DNA of 64,000 nt from Leptobrachium leishanense (taxonomy: Eukaryota; Chordata; Amphibia; Anura; Megophryidae): the NCBI GenBank assembly GCA_009667805.1, contig CM019064.1, forward strand, positions 270,053,662 to 270,117,661, read 5' to 3'. Made by a program: the position numbers and the translations under genes. The notes under the pieces were generated by a model. It made no database searches, was not told the origin of the DNA, and was given only the letters and a program-made list of their open reading frames with translations. Shown here piece by piece: positions 11,040 to 23,792 of this stretch (its first letter is position 1; every line of letters begins with the position of its first letter).

Positions 11040-11943
11040 CAGGGTTATTCAAAGAGATCCGAATGATTGCCGAAAGGGAACCGAATGCTGAAAATCAGCG
11101 TTCGGTTACCTTTCTTGGCCATTCGGCTATCCAGAGAGCAGGCAATTCGCCAAATCCTGGCGAATTGCCTGCACATACGGTGCCTGTTCGAGGGCAGTGA
11201 AATCCCCATAGAGAAGCAATGCTTCGGTTATTCACAGAACAAAAACCAGCATTGAAAGGTTCCCGAAATGCCCTACCATTCGTTGGTTTAATTTGGCAGG
11301 TTTATTCAGGCGAATCCCATAGGCTTCAATGTTAAAAATATTCCATTTTAATTCAATATCTAATAAACTGGTGATTATAATATTCTGCAGTAAAGAGTCT
11401 CTTTATTTATCGATTTTTTTTTAGGATATTCTAAGCATTTTTTGGGATTTTGTTCTAAAAATAAATTTCCGATTTTTTTTTTAACTTTACTTATTTTTTC
11501 TGTAACAGCCCTTTTTATTATCATTCTTTGGATCTTATATGTAAATTTCAGACATTTTCGCTCAGTAGTTTCTTTGCAAACAGCGTTTTACTTTTCAAAC
11601 ATTCAAGCGAACTGTTTTTCTAATTTATTCACTGCATTCGTCTGCGGTGTCGGCTTTTTCCGGCGGCTGCGCTGCGTGTGATCGGCTCCTGCTCGGGTTT
11701 TTCCGGCGTTTTCAGCTGGTTAATCCAGATGTTTTTGCGGGTTTTGCCGTGCATTCGCCAGGTTTTTGTGGTGAGTTTTCGTCGGGTTTGCGGCGGCTTT
11801 TCCCTGCACTTTGACGGCCCTGTGGTGCTTGCTGAATACACCGCAGGGTCGCCGGAATGGGATTGCCAAATCGCCCCAAATTGAAGAGAACGAAAAGTTG
11901 CCGAACGTGCAGTGACTTTTCGATTCTCTTTGAATTACCCTGA
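11040..11943. mobile_element. 0.9 kb MITE with CAGGGTTATTC termini, copy 1
   Basis: Ends CAGGGTTATTCAAAGAG and CTCTTTGAATTACCCTGA with TA on each side (11038-11039, 11944-11945). Inside the left end is an inverted GAACGCTGAAAATCAGCGTTC. The interior shares TCTTTATTTAT-type AT-rich text and a GC-rich block (CCGCAGGGTCGCCGG) with the copy at 46692-47593. No transposase. Termini match the short palindromic MITEs. Confidence 0.72.
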
Positions 11944-12149
11944 TAGTTTCATCGACAACGCAGACCGTGGCACTCCAGTGCGGAGAGACAGGGGGACTTT
12001 GAAACCCTGCATCTCTGAATTGTACAACGCACAAATTTAAGTGAGGTGTCATTGGAAACGTCAAACATGACCATGTAATGTGTAAAAATAAAAAAATTAA
12101 AAAGTAAATTCAAAATGTATTTTTTTTCTCCATATTATATACCATATTT

Positions 12150-12341
12150 TTAAGACCAAGTGCAAGTACCGATACTTTTTTCCCAGGTATTCACCGATAC
12201 CAAGTACCGATACTTTTATTTAAAATCATGTGAACCGCTTTCCAATAAATAATTCAAAATTGTGCTAAAATGTATGGCCAGACACCCCATTTAACCACTG
12301 CACAGCCTGCACACACCCACACCTCACTCACAGACCTTGTA
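12150..12341. repeat. Short repeat with GTACCGATAC motifs
   Basis: Holds AAGTGCAAGTACCGATACTT and CCAAGTACCGATACTT within 60 bp. Looks like a transposon end fragment; family not identified. Confidence 0.35.
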
Positions 12342-13977
<1,636 letters not shown>

Positions 13978-13980
13978 TAT

Positions 13981-14980
13981 ATAATGGATAGCAAAAATCT
14001 ACATACCCTTGTTAAAATGTAAGGTTTCTTTGATGTAAAAAAAAATGAGACAAAGATAAATCATTTCAAAACTTTTTTCACCTTTAATGTGACCTATAAA
14101 CTGTACAACTCCATAGAAAAACAAACTGAAATCTTTTAGGTGGAGGGAAATAAAAAATAAAAAAAATAAAATCTGGTTGCATAAGTGTGCTCACCCTTAA
14201 ATTAATACTTTGTTGAAGCACCTTTTGATTTTATTCCAGCACTCAGTCTTTTTGGGTATGAGCCTATCAGCATGGTACATCTTGATTTGACAATATTTGC
14301 CCACTCTTCTTTGCAAAAACAATCCATGTCTGTCAGATTGCCAGGGCAGCTCCTGTGCACAGCCCTCTTCAGATCACCTCACAGATTTCTGATTGGATTC
14401 AGGTCTGGGCTCTGGCTGGGCCATTCCAAAACTTTAATCTTCTTCTGGTGAAGCCATTCCTTTGTTGATTTGGATGTATGCTTTGGGTCATTGTCATGCT
14501 GAAAGATGACATTCCTCTTCATGTTCAGCTTTCTAGCAGAAGCTCGAAGGTTTTGTGCCAATATTGACTTGTATTTGGAGCTGTTCATAATTCTCTATAC
14601 CTTGTCTAAGACCCCAGTTCCAGCTGAAGAAAATCAGCCTCTAGACATGATGCTGCCATCACCATGCTTCACTGTGGATATGGTGTTCTTTTGGTGATGT
14701 GCAGTGTTGTCTTTGCACATTTTCCCACATGCGTTTGGGAGACTTCAGATTTGTTTTTGCAAAATTTAGCCGGGCTTGGATGTTTTTCTTCATAAGAAGA
14801 GGCTTCCACCTTGCCACTCTACCCCATAGCCCAGACCTATGAAGAATAAGAGAGATTGTTGTCACATACAGCACACATTCAGTACTTGCCAGATATTCCT
14901 GCAGCTCCTTTAATGTTGCTGTTGGCCTCTTGGCAGCCTCCCTGACCAGTTTTCTTCTCTTCCTTTCAACATATTTGGAG
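13981..14980 (-). pseudogene. Second Tc1-like transposon relic, minus strand
   Basis: The left end reads TAATGGATAGCAAAAATCTA then CATACCCTTGTTAAAATG, resembling Tc1 inverted-repeat ends, immediately beside the first Tc1. Minus-strand transposase pieces: RKLVREAAKRPTATLKELQ through KSPKRMWENV (14700-14980), and [14 protein letters not shown] to [11 protein letters not shown] (14379-14540). The block with the first catalytic Asp, expected after MWENV, is deleted, and the Glu region is frameshifted. The 5' end is truncated near 14980, so no right inverted repeat was found. Confidence 0.85.
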
Positions 14981-15071
14981 AGACAAAAATGCAAAAAGAG
15001 GGGTAGTAACGCTGTTATGTAGATCAGGAAATCGCTCATACACAAAAATGGTCCTTGTTAAAAACCATCAA

Positions 15072-15474
15072 CAATATACACAAAGTCAACAAGATAGTGG
15101 AGTGATGTCAATGTCCTTCTTGAAGTGGAAAAGAGTCCCGAAATTCTTGGGATCCTCTTCTTACGGTATCCCTCAAATAGAAAGAAAGTGTATCATAGTG
15201 CGACCCATAAAGAACCGTAAATTGAATAGAAGCAGAGAATTCACACTCACATGAGATGGAACCCTTCCTGGTTCTGGGTCAGTCGCCGTAGGTTAGTGAG
15301 TGTGAATTCTCTGCTTCTATTCAATTTACGGTTCTTTATGGGTCGCACTATGATACACTTTCTTTCTATTTGAGGGATACCGTAAGAAGGGATCCCAAGA
15401 ATTTCGGGACACTTTTCCACTTCAAGAAGGACATTGACATCGCTGCAGTATCTTGTTGACTTTGTGTATATTTG
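15072..15474. repeat. Long inverted repeat, arms about 178 bp
   Basis: Left arm 15072-15250 and right arm 15297-15474 are near-perfect reverse complements, with a 46 bp spacer. Both arms contain CAATGTCCTTCTTGAAGTGG and GAATTCACACTCAC-type text. Differences are few, such as GGATCC with or without a short extra CTC and TGGAGTG against TGCAGCG. An RNA from either strand would fold into a long hairpin. No transposase or target duplication recognised. Confidence 0.9.
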
Positions 15475-15599
15475 GGGAGACATCCAGGGCTTGGTAATGT
15501 CACTGATGCGCCATATTTTCTTCACTTGTGTAGGTTGGAAAAAAGGGGCAATATATATATACTGAGGTTTAAAACTTTGAAAGAATACGGGCCACATTA

Positions 15600-15990
15600 C
15601 ATTCTCCATACTAAAACTGGGGCGATAGGGAGAAAAATCTGAGCCCGCAGTTTTCTCCCTACCGCACCCGTTTTAGCGTGGAATTACAATGCAGCCGCTA
15701 AAAAAGCTGCCTGTATTGGTACCGCGCGCTACGCCCCTGGATGCTCACGGTAGCGCTGAGCACTGCCGCGAGTATCCACTCAATGGAGTCCATAGGAGTC
15801 CATTGAGCCAGACACCGGCGGTCACATGACCTGCTGGATCGCGCCTTGCGAGATCCGGCCGGTCGACTTAGTGATACGCAGGGGGAGACTGAGGAACTTT
15901 CCCCCCGTCTCTCCCTGCTCCTGCCGGATGGAGGAGGTGGACAGAGCCACGGTCCTCGCCGCGGAACTGGAGGTAAGTATACGATCACTT
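15600..15990 (+). repeat. Family D interspersed repeat, copy 2
   Basis: Starts near 15588 with GGGCCACATTACATT, then an imperfect hairpin (ACTAAAACTGGGGCGATAGG against CCTACCGCACCCGTTTTAGC) and the GC-rich block with GGAGTCCATAGGAGTCCATT. Matches 8846-9240 in order. The right end is unclear. Confidence 0.6.
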
Positions 15991-16666
15991 TTTTTATTTT
16001 TTGGCTAATAATATCAGTGTATTCTCAGACTGCACAGGAGTCCACTTGAATAGGCAGTAGGAGCTTTGGCAATAATACCTTGCTTGAAGATCAACGCTGC
16101 TGGAGAGTTGAAGGAGCGGCTGCCACTGGAAAGACTTCAGAGCCACTGGCTAGTGGGCTATGTAGTTAATATAGCAGAATCCAGAAATACAGGAGCCAGC
16201 AGCAATGGTAAAGATGATGACTGGCAAACAGGCATCAGATATGGTGGAGAAATCTAGAACTCAGCCACAGGCAAGGTGATAACTGCACTCAGGAACCCAG
16301 GTAAAATATTCAAAAAGAATATAACAGACAGAATACTAAAAAAAAAAAAACAGAACAATGAGAGACCAGAAATTCGAGAGATCAGACAGGACTTAAACAG
16401 GAGGGAGCTCACAAAACCTCAGATAGGAAGGGAACAGAACAGAATGAAAGAGCCGGGAGTAAAGGGGGAGGCCCCAATATAAATCTAGCTATCTAGGTGT
16501 GCCATCAGGCACAGCTAGGAAAGGAAAAAGCAGGGATAGCAGAAGCCTGGAGATAGAGTAGGATAAGTCAGGAGATGGAGAATGAAAAAGGTTGGATGGA
16601 ACAAATGGGAGACGGAACAAACAAGACAAACAGGAGAATAGAGGAGGTAAGGGGTGTAAGTCTCAC
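15991..16666. other. No gene seen; purine-rich sequence
   Basis: Only short ORFs. Rich in GGAG/CAGG text with an A12 run at 16339. No family recognised. Confidence 0.5.
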
Positions 16667-16753
16667 AGATATTAGGAGGCATAGCTCGATGCGTTTCGCC
16701 CGTACCGGGCTTAGGTATGGGCGAAACGAGTCGAGCTATGCCTCCTAATATCT
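16667..16753. repeat. Hairpin of inverted hammerhead-like half motifs
   Basis: 40 bp arms (16667-16706, 16714-16753) match at 37 of 40 positions around a 7 bp loop. Each arm, read outward, gives GGGCGAAACG then TCGAGCTATGCCTCC. The GGGC-GAAACG part resembles the stem II/GAAAC half of hammerhead ribozymes found in Penelope-like elements; the CTGATGA half is absent. Confidence 0.7.
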
Positions 16754-17110
16754 TTTAACAGTCCCTTTACATTGGTTTGAGTCCTACGGCTAATTATTAT
16801 TGTCTGACATAGGCTTTTTGTTGTTAGTTAGTAGGTGTGTAGGTGGCTAGAACCACCAAGGAAATAGTCAGTGAACAAGTAAATAATTGATTCTGACCTC
16901 TCACCATTCTGACTCTATTGTGAGCTTTGGAAAATGCCGTGTGGTCAATAACTTTTTCTCACTTGCCGTTTATACTTTGGTAGAACGTTTTATTATCATT
17001 TTTCAATCAAATGTTGTTGTGTGTCTTTTGTTTCATTAAAGTTATTGTGTTGTTGGCACTCTTGTTGCACTCCTTGTGCAAGTTGAATATTGGAGTGCTC
17101 TGGGTTCAGA
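16714..17110 (+). mobile_element. Possible Penelope-like element 3' remnant
   Basis: After the hammerhead-like half motif comes about 350 bp of AT-rich, non-coding sequence ending ATTGGAGTGCTCTGG (17090-17104). The coding Penelope-like element here also has a hammerhead-like motif and then CCTGGAGTGCTGG near its 3' end. No coding sequence remains, so the assignment is tentative. Confidence 0.4.
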
Positions 17111-19145
17111 GTGTCAAAAGGTGGATGATAAAGACACTTCTGCTAAAGATAGCTTGACGACTGGGAGGTCCTCTACTCTGCAGCCATCTTGTACACCATA
17201 AATACTTTCCCTCTAATAAATGTGTCATTTTAAATTTTACTCCTTATTACTCAATATATAATTATAGCTGAATTTTCTAATGCTTAATTTTAATCATGGA
17301 AGGCATTTTAATAGGTTAGTCAATAAAATATATAAATATCTTTTAAAATATCCATAATTACAATTATTTTCTGCATGTTTTTGGATTTTATTTTCCAATT
17401 CATACCAAATGTACATAGACATAAAACAGGCTTCTGCAATAGTTCTGTAGTATATGCTTGCTAAAGCATGGATCAGTCAAGAGACCAATTAGAAAAGCTA
17501 GCGATGACATTCAGTAAATAAGTGACTCAAATGCATCAATTGAATGATTTAATGTAACGACACTTCTGCTGCACGTAAAGTACAATGTATTATCTAATTC
17601 CCAAGAAGCCAATTTAGTGTAGTAGGGTTCAACTAAACAGAATATATATTTAGATTTATGTAATCTAGATCCAAAATATGCACAACCACATTTTTATATG
17701 ATGTGTTTGTCAATCCAATTGCTTAAAATGACAGGAATGTCTCAGTAATTTTATATTAAATTCTTATTTAAGGAAGCCTCCGTTACCTTATGCATGTTTG
17801 TATGTCTCTTCTAAAACATACATTTTTATTGATTCTAGAAATTCCAGTATAGAAAATCTATTAATTGCAACGAGCTATAACAGTTGCAAAGTTTTGCCAT
17901 CTTATTGGTCATGAAAAATAGTTTTTATCATAAAAATAGTACCAGCTGAAGAATCTACATTACGGCAAAACATGTTCTGGTCAGTTTATGTTATATTATC
18001 TTGCTATATTTTGAGGGGTGTGCACGAAGAATATTGCCTGTTTTTACACAAAATTAGCAAAGCAAATTAAAGCATAGATCTATAAATAAACCAATGTGAT
18101 TATTTCCTCATGAAAACACGCGGCACCATGTATTATCTCGGGAGATTTCCGAAAGTGAAGACTTCTGAAAAAAAACAGGTTTATTTTTTTGCGAGAATAA
18201 GCAATGTCACAAAGTGTTAAGCTCTGCCCAGTGTTCAAGTGAGATACTGTATATTGACCATTATAAGTATAGGAGCTCCCACTTACTGACTCTACAAGCT
18301 GATCTGCGCATTGTCCAAGATCGAGCCAGGATGAAACAGCCGCCCTCCACAAAACAGCTTATTCTGTCATAAATAAATATTAAAAGTTGCACAATAAACA
18401 ACAGTGGTCCCCAAACATCTTTGCCAACCTATAAACCATTGTCAAATAGCTGTCGCTGAATGATATTTGGTTTTAGAGTTACCAGGGCAGCTCTTCAACT
18501 CTAAAGTTGCAATCCACAATTGACTGAAAAATCCATTCTACAGACATGTGCTGCACACATGCACACTTCTGTGACTTTGAGAGTTTCTGGCATGCTGGCC
18601 TTAACATATAGCACGAACTACGCTGGTACACCTAACGGTAGACATGCAAGCATGGCGATATACCCAGGCTGGAAACATACATGTTAGTAATAAAAAAGAA
18701 AGAACCACATCTAATAATAAAAAGAGCAGATTCGACGCGGATGAGCATTAACGTTGCAGGGTGACATAGCATGCCCCGCAATCATCTATGGGCCTCTGTA
18801 TTCCCGCCCACCAGTTGGTGCACGGTACGCTCCATTGGCTGTCGCGGGACAGCATGCACTCAGGCTGTCCCCTTGCAGCCAATGATGTGAGCTGCATAGG
18901 CAGGCCAGAAGAGGGGTCCGCTGCACCAGCCAGCAAGCGGGGCGTGCTAGTATGCCCAGTGGGCATTAACCCCCTCATAAGGGGTTAAAGTAAATATATA
19001 TAGTACTAGTACACAATCATGTTATAGTACTGACATCATGAGTCACATGATGGACAATGTGAGTTGCAGGTTATAATAAAAGTAGTTTATTTTACATGAG
19101 ACACATTACGAGTTTCAAGTTTACTGTACAATAGTGTAATCTACT
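17111..19145. other. No gene seen; mostly AT-rich, GC-rich block 18740-18990
   Basis: Likely single-copy. The GC-rich block 18740-18990 is bounded by ATTAAC and GGGGTTAA and resembles the piggyBac-like MITE interior in composition, but I could not show inverted ends. Confidence 0.45.
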
Positions 19146-19338
19146 TTTTTTTGAGAGAGTATTTTACCAGGAAGGATACATTGAGATTTCTCTCATTTTC
19201 AAGTATGTCCTGGGTGGCGAGTATGTACCGTTAGGTGTCTTGTCCAAGGACACTTACTAGAGAGATGCTCTTGCCTGGATTTAACCCAGTGTCTTCACGG
19301 TTATAAAGCAATTATGTTACCTCTACTCCACCCAGCCA
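19146..19338 (-). mobile_element. tRNA-derived SINE
   Basis: Read on the minus strand: a tRNA-like head with A box TGGCTGGGTGG (about 19327-19337) and B box GGGTTAAATCC, a body containing GTCCTTGGACAAGACACC, which resembles the MIR/V-SINE-type conserved segment, and a tail AATGTATCCTTCCTGGTAAA followed by a run of A. About 190 bp. A 5'-truncated second copy is at 49128-49226, and the minisatellite at 22671 is made of the same tail. Confidence 0.72.
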
Positions 19339-19589
19339 GGTACATGCATCTGATGGTCCCCTGAATTGATCCGAAATAAGTGGACAAGCCGCCAAACAAG
19401 GGTTAAGTAAAAAATAAAACCTTTTAGAAGGCGTTTAAAAAAAAAAATACTGCTTGAAAATGCATAGAAATAATATATAAGGTCCTATGAATAATAATAG
19501 AAAAGTGTGTTACAGAAAATACAACCACCATTTTAAAATAAGCGGGATAAACATTTCACCAAAAAATCTAGAAAAATGCCTAAAAAAAT

Positions 19590-20260
19590 CCTAATTTAGG
19601 GGGATTTTCTTTACATTGCAACCTATGGGATTCGCCTGCTTAAACCTGTCGAACGCAGGGCATTTCAGTGACATTTCGGTGGTGTTGATGTTCTGTGAAT
19701 AGAATGATTAACCATTACTTCTCTATGGTGAATTTCACTACCGCCGAAGGTCACGTATTTTGCTGGCAACGTGCCAATATTTGGCAAATTGCCAGTGTAA
19801 CAGATCTCTGTGCCCGGACAGGGTCACATCTGCCAAATGCTGCTTCCTCGCTGGACACCCAGTTTCTCCTCGTGACTCTCACACCTTTCTCTAGCACCTT
19901 AGCCACAGCTTAAGTCCCGGTGTAAGTAGAGAGCCTGGCTAGCACCCCCAGAAATAAGCCGAAGCTGTAGACCTGGAGCCTTTCGTTGGCAGTTTAGTTA
20001 ACTGGCAGATATATAAAACAGTGAAAACACATATACAGTATATTTAAAAGGTCCACCAGTTCCTCGATAGTCTCTTTCACGGGCCATAGTCTCTGGGCAG
20101 GAGGCTAGCACACGGCCCCCTCCAAGTCACACAGTGACAGCGTATTCTGTCACAGCTAGCTTTTTGGATAACTGCATGGCCACGAAATTGTACCATGTGG
20201 GGAGATTCATCCCATTTGGTGCAATTCCTTGGCTAATTCGGTGTTCTTTGAATAACCCCT
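19590..20260. mobile_element. Diverged relative of the 0.9 kb MITE
   Basis: Shares CTATGGGATTCGCC and TTCACT..CCGAA-type text with the 0.9 kb MITEs and ends GTGTTCTTTGAATAACCCC (20240-20258), close to the family terminus. A foreign-looking segment (about 19915-20160) sits inside. The left end is not clear. Confidence 0.45.
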
Positions 20261-20412
20261 ATAGTGATAGTGACATATAGCGAGACGCTGACAGTCTACA
20301 CTGACTGAAACCAACAATAGCATATATCCTCATTGGTCTCTCAGAAGTACTCTTAATGAATGCAGGTTCACTCAGGTTCGGTGCATATTTAGAAATCATG
20401 TTTTTTGTATAT

Positions 20413-21055
20413 TAGAAACATAGAAACATAGAAAAATGTCGGCAGATAAGAACCTTTCGGCCCATCTAGTCTGCCCAATTACATGGATACTTTACCTGGA
20501 TTTATCTTTTGTTTAGGACAGCCTTATGCCTATCCCATGCTTGCTTAAATTCAATTACTGTTTTGGCCTCTACCACTTCTACTGGAAGACTGTTCCATGT
20601 ATCCACCACCCTCTCAGTAAAATAATGCTTCCTGATGTTACTTTTAAACCTTTGCCCCTCTAATCTAAGACTATGTCCTCTTGTTTTGCTATTTTGTTTC
20701 CTTTTAAATATACTCCCTTCCTCTACCTTGTGGATTCCCTTTACGTATTTAAATGTTTCTATCATATCTCCTCTGTCTCGTCTTTTTTCCAAGCTGTACA
20801 TGTTAAGATCATTAAGCCTTTCCTGGTAACTTTTCTCCTTCAAGCCGTACACCATTTTAGTAGCCCTTCTCTGAACTCTCTCTAAGAGGTCTATATCCTT
20901 CTGGAGATACGGTCTCCAGTACTGCACACAGTACTCCAAGTGAGGTCTCACCAGTGCTCTGTACAGTGGCATGAGCACTTCCCTTTTCCTACTGCTAATA
21001 CCTCTCCCTACACAACCAAGCATTCTGCTAGCATTTCCTGCTGCTCTATTACATT
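20413..21055 (-). mobile_element. CR1 3' fragment, 5'-truncated
   Basis: Begins on the left with the 8-bp tail repeat (GAAACATA) and extends to 21055, where the 5' side is cut in the RT C-terminal region. The ORF 20502-21023 reads through to NSLPVEVVEAKTVIEFKQAW and LNKR without a frameshift and matches the element at 3548-7548 closely. 5' truncation is typical of LINE insertion. Confidence 0.92.
20502..21023 (-). pseudogene. CR1 ORF2 C-terminal fragment
   Basis: 173-residue open fragment beginning MLGCVGRGISSRKREVLMPL, a region downstream of the RT catalytic site, and including LVRPHLEYCVQYWRP. The catalytic FADD box is not present, so no enzyme activity is possible. The frame is intact, which identifies the position of the frameshift in the copy at 3548-7548 (about 7245). 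Confidence 0.88.
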
Positions 21056-21770
21056 ACCTTTACGGCAGTATGGGATGGATTGATTGAAAAATTTGATATT
21101 TAGCAAGAACAATTAAATAACCAGATTTCTCTCACTTCAAAAAAAAATTACTAATTGGAGCACAGTCTTTGTGTTTCCAGATGGCAGCAGCATCACAAAT
21201 GTTACACCAAGGTCAAGTATAAGAAACAATAGGCAATGATTCCCCAATCTAAAGAAGTAAACAAAATCCATGTAATCATAAACACTGATTCACCTTCACA
21301 GCTGTCCTCTCTCAACAAGAACAATTCTGTATCAAGTACATTTTTTGCTCTCTGACAAAACAATCAACCGATGTGCAAGTAGAAACTAGTAATATGTTCT
21401 TGCTAAACCATCCAATACTTTGTCAACTGGAAGAAAAAATGCTTTGATTGGAAGCAGTGTATTGCTCATTTTCCCCATAAATCACCCGAAACGAAATTCA
21501 GTCTCTGTTTCTGGTTGAAAATCTGGTTTAAAAATGCAGTATTGTCCAAAATGATATGTTTTAAAGAAGCAGAATATTTTTGGAAATAATATTTTACATC
21601 ATTAAGCTAAGGGTTTAAATAACTATGTCATTTTCCAAATAAATTCTGAGCTTTTATTTTAATATTAGCTTTTTCTAACATTTGCAACTACAGTATGTAG
21701 GAGATGGCACAAAAACAAAGTAATGTGATTGAACAGATAAAACAAAGAGATAAAAAATATCAAAACATAA
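21056..21770. other. No gene seen
   Basis: AT-rich, likely single-copy. No ORF of note and no repeat family recognised. Confidence 0.5.
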
Positions 21771-22391
21771 TGGGCTACATTACATTCTTAACGCTAAAAT
21801 CCTTGCGCAAAGTGAAAATCTTTGCGCCAAGCGTTAAAGTTTTGCGCGCGCAAATCACCGTTGGAATTACAATCTTCACGAGTGTTTTCATCCGCCGATC
21901 AATAGCGCGCGCAAACACACGCACGGAGTACCGTCTCGCACAAAAATCTTTACGCGCGCAGTTGTTTTTCGCGATTCAGCCAATCAGAATTAAGAACCAC
22001 ACCTATCTCACGTTAAGAAATTGCATCTGCCACAGTCAATCTGAGCATACTGTATATGCTGCAGTAATAATACATGCACACACAACTTCATCCATTGTAT
22101 TGGTTTGGTATTGTATTGTATTGGTTTGGTATGATTTGAATGGGCACTGTGCTTTGGTGCATACCTTTTTATGGGCTTGGATATTTGGGGTTTGCCAGGT
22201 TGTTCAGATTTGCCATTAGCAGCACCAGCTTTTGGGAGTTGCTAAAATTATGCACGATAAGGCCATGCGGTAATTACCGCAAATCAATTGTAATACCTTA
22301 CTTGTCCCAGCGCACATTCGCGTTTGCGCTCACAATGTTAAGTATAGGACGAGTGAAGTACAGTAAGCTCGCGCATGGTTCGCGCAGGTTC

Positions 22392-23238
22392 TAGACTTGT
22401 GCACCGATTTTTTTTTCGGTTCGATTCGGTTCGGTTCGTTCGGATTTTGTAAATTTTCGTTTCGGCTCATTTTGGCCGATTTCCTTTTCGGTTCGTTTCA
22501 GTTTCGTTTTTCGTATCGACTTTTTTTTCGTAATTTCGAAAATTTTCATGTTTTTCGGAACGTCTGTTCTCCTCGTTTCAAAGTGTCTATTCGTTTTGAC
22601 GTAAACTAATGGTTTTTCGGATCTGATATTTCTGTCGATACGATAATTCTGTCGATACGATAATTCTGCCATTGAGATTTCTCATGTTTTACAAGAAGGA
22701 TACATTGAGATTTCTCTGGTTTCCCGGGAAGGATACATTGAGATTTCTCTTGTTTTCCAGGAAGGATACATTGAGATTCCTCTGGTTTTACAAGAAGGAT
22801 ACATTGAGATTTCTCATGTTTTACAAGAAGGATACATTGAGATTTCTCTGGTTTTCCAGGAAGGATACACTGAGATTTCTCTGGCTTTACAAGAAGGATA
22901 CATTGAGATTTATCTGGCTTTACAAGAAGGATACATTGAGATGGGAATGATACAAAATTATAGAATCAGCGATATAACCAAAAAATACGTTGTCCGAAAT
23001 TACTGAAATGGAACCGAAATCAGGAATGGAGCCGAAATTACGAATGGAACGAAAATGATTTTTGATTTTACACATTTCTAGTCCATTCGAAAATTCCGAA
23101 CACATTTTCGTTTCGTTTCGTAAATTTTTTCGGATCTGCCGTTTTCGGATCTGAAAATTTTCGGAAAATCGGCCGAATCCGAATGCACGAATCGGGAAAT
23201 TTCGTGAAAATTCCGAAATTCCGAAACGCACATCCCTA
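22392..23238. mobile_element. Non-autonomous hAT-like element carrying a minisatellite
   Basis: Ends TAGACTTGTGC and GCACATCCCTA, flanked by GCAGGTTC (22384-22391) and GCAGCTTC (23239-23246), an 8 bp duplication with one mismatch. Subterminal DNA is dense in TTCGG/CCGAA motifs on both sides, in inverted arrangement. The centre (22671-22942) is a 33 bp tandem repeat. Resembles the large hAT family of this window in end sequence, but is a different family. Confidence 0.72.
22671..22942. repeat. 33 bp minisatellite derived from a SINE tail
   Basis: About eight units of 33 bp, each around GAAGGATACATTGAGATTTC, with alternating TTTTACAAG and TTTCCAGG starts. Because 33 is a multiple of 3, one frame stays open and reads KKDTLRFLWF again and again; this is a by-product, not a gene. 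The unit matches the SINE 3' tail at 19170 and, in complement, at 49185. Confidence 0.9.
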
Positions 23239-23611
23239 GCAGCTTCACACGCGGTAGGCGATTGCGCTCAGTTGTTGCGCTTAGTATATAATTCTGAATT
23301 CAACGTAAATGGTTTTACCCGACGCAATGAAAATTACTTATGCCGGCGCAAACGTTTGCATTAAAAATGTAATGTGGCCCAATAACTTTCATGCTGCACC
23401 AAGGTAACATCAAAGGATCATGAACTGCGGTCAGGTGGAGTACAGAAATAAAAGGAAAAGAAGTGTTGCCTTTTTCAACTGGACCAGCAATAGGCAGCGG
23501 CTAAAGGTTACATGCTGTGCATGCTGCTGTATAAGGAACTCCACTCGTATTATGATGGAGCCACTAATTAATATTGTAAGTGGTGCCACGCCCCACAACT
23601 ATCGACTCATA

Positions 23612-23792
23612 AAGGGTTATTCAGAGAAAGTGAAAACCAGGAGAACTGGCAGGAGAAGAGAACAATCTTGATCAAATTTCCAATTTGGAAAGTGAGATAA
23701 ATGGGAAAAATTTTCTGGTTTGGCTATTTGACATAGAATTTACACTTCTCCAGTCATTCTCCTGATTTTCACCTTTCTCTGAATAACCCTGA
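23612..23792. mobile_element. Palindromic MITE, second copy
   Basis: 181 bp inverted-repeat element: AAGGGTTATTCAGAGAAAG at the left and CTTTCTCTGAATAACCCT at the right, TA at 23610-23611 and 23793-23794. Internal text GGAGAACTGGCAGGAGAAG matches the cluster at 57113-57180. Confidence 0.75.

Larger units (their letters stand above)
21771..23381. mobile_element. Element with GGGCYACATTACATT ends, interrupted by hAT-like element
   Basis: Terminal inverted repeats TGGGCTACATTACATT and AATGTAATGTGGCCCA. ATAA lies immediately outside both ends (21767-21770, 23382-23385), a possible 4 bp duplication. The interior is rich in GCGCAAA and CGCGCGC motifs. A hAT-like element occupies 22392-23238. Terminus shared with family D copy 2. 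No transposase; superfamily undetermined. Confidence 0.6.

Noticed and set aside
15247..15609. 120-codon ORF on the minus strand, sharing residues with the plus-strand ORF at 15048
   Set aside because: Both ORFs are the two arms of an inverted repeat read in each direction, not genes.
18740..18990. Candidate third piggyBac-like MITE bounded by ATTAAC and GGTTAA
   Set aside because: TTAA-type bases are present but I could not find inverted ends.
22672..22950. 92-codon ORF with an 11-residue KKDTLRFLWF repeat that looks like a repeat protein
   Set aside because: It is the open frame of a 33 bp minisatellite derived from a SINE tail; no start context or gene structure.
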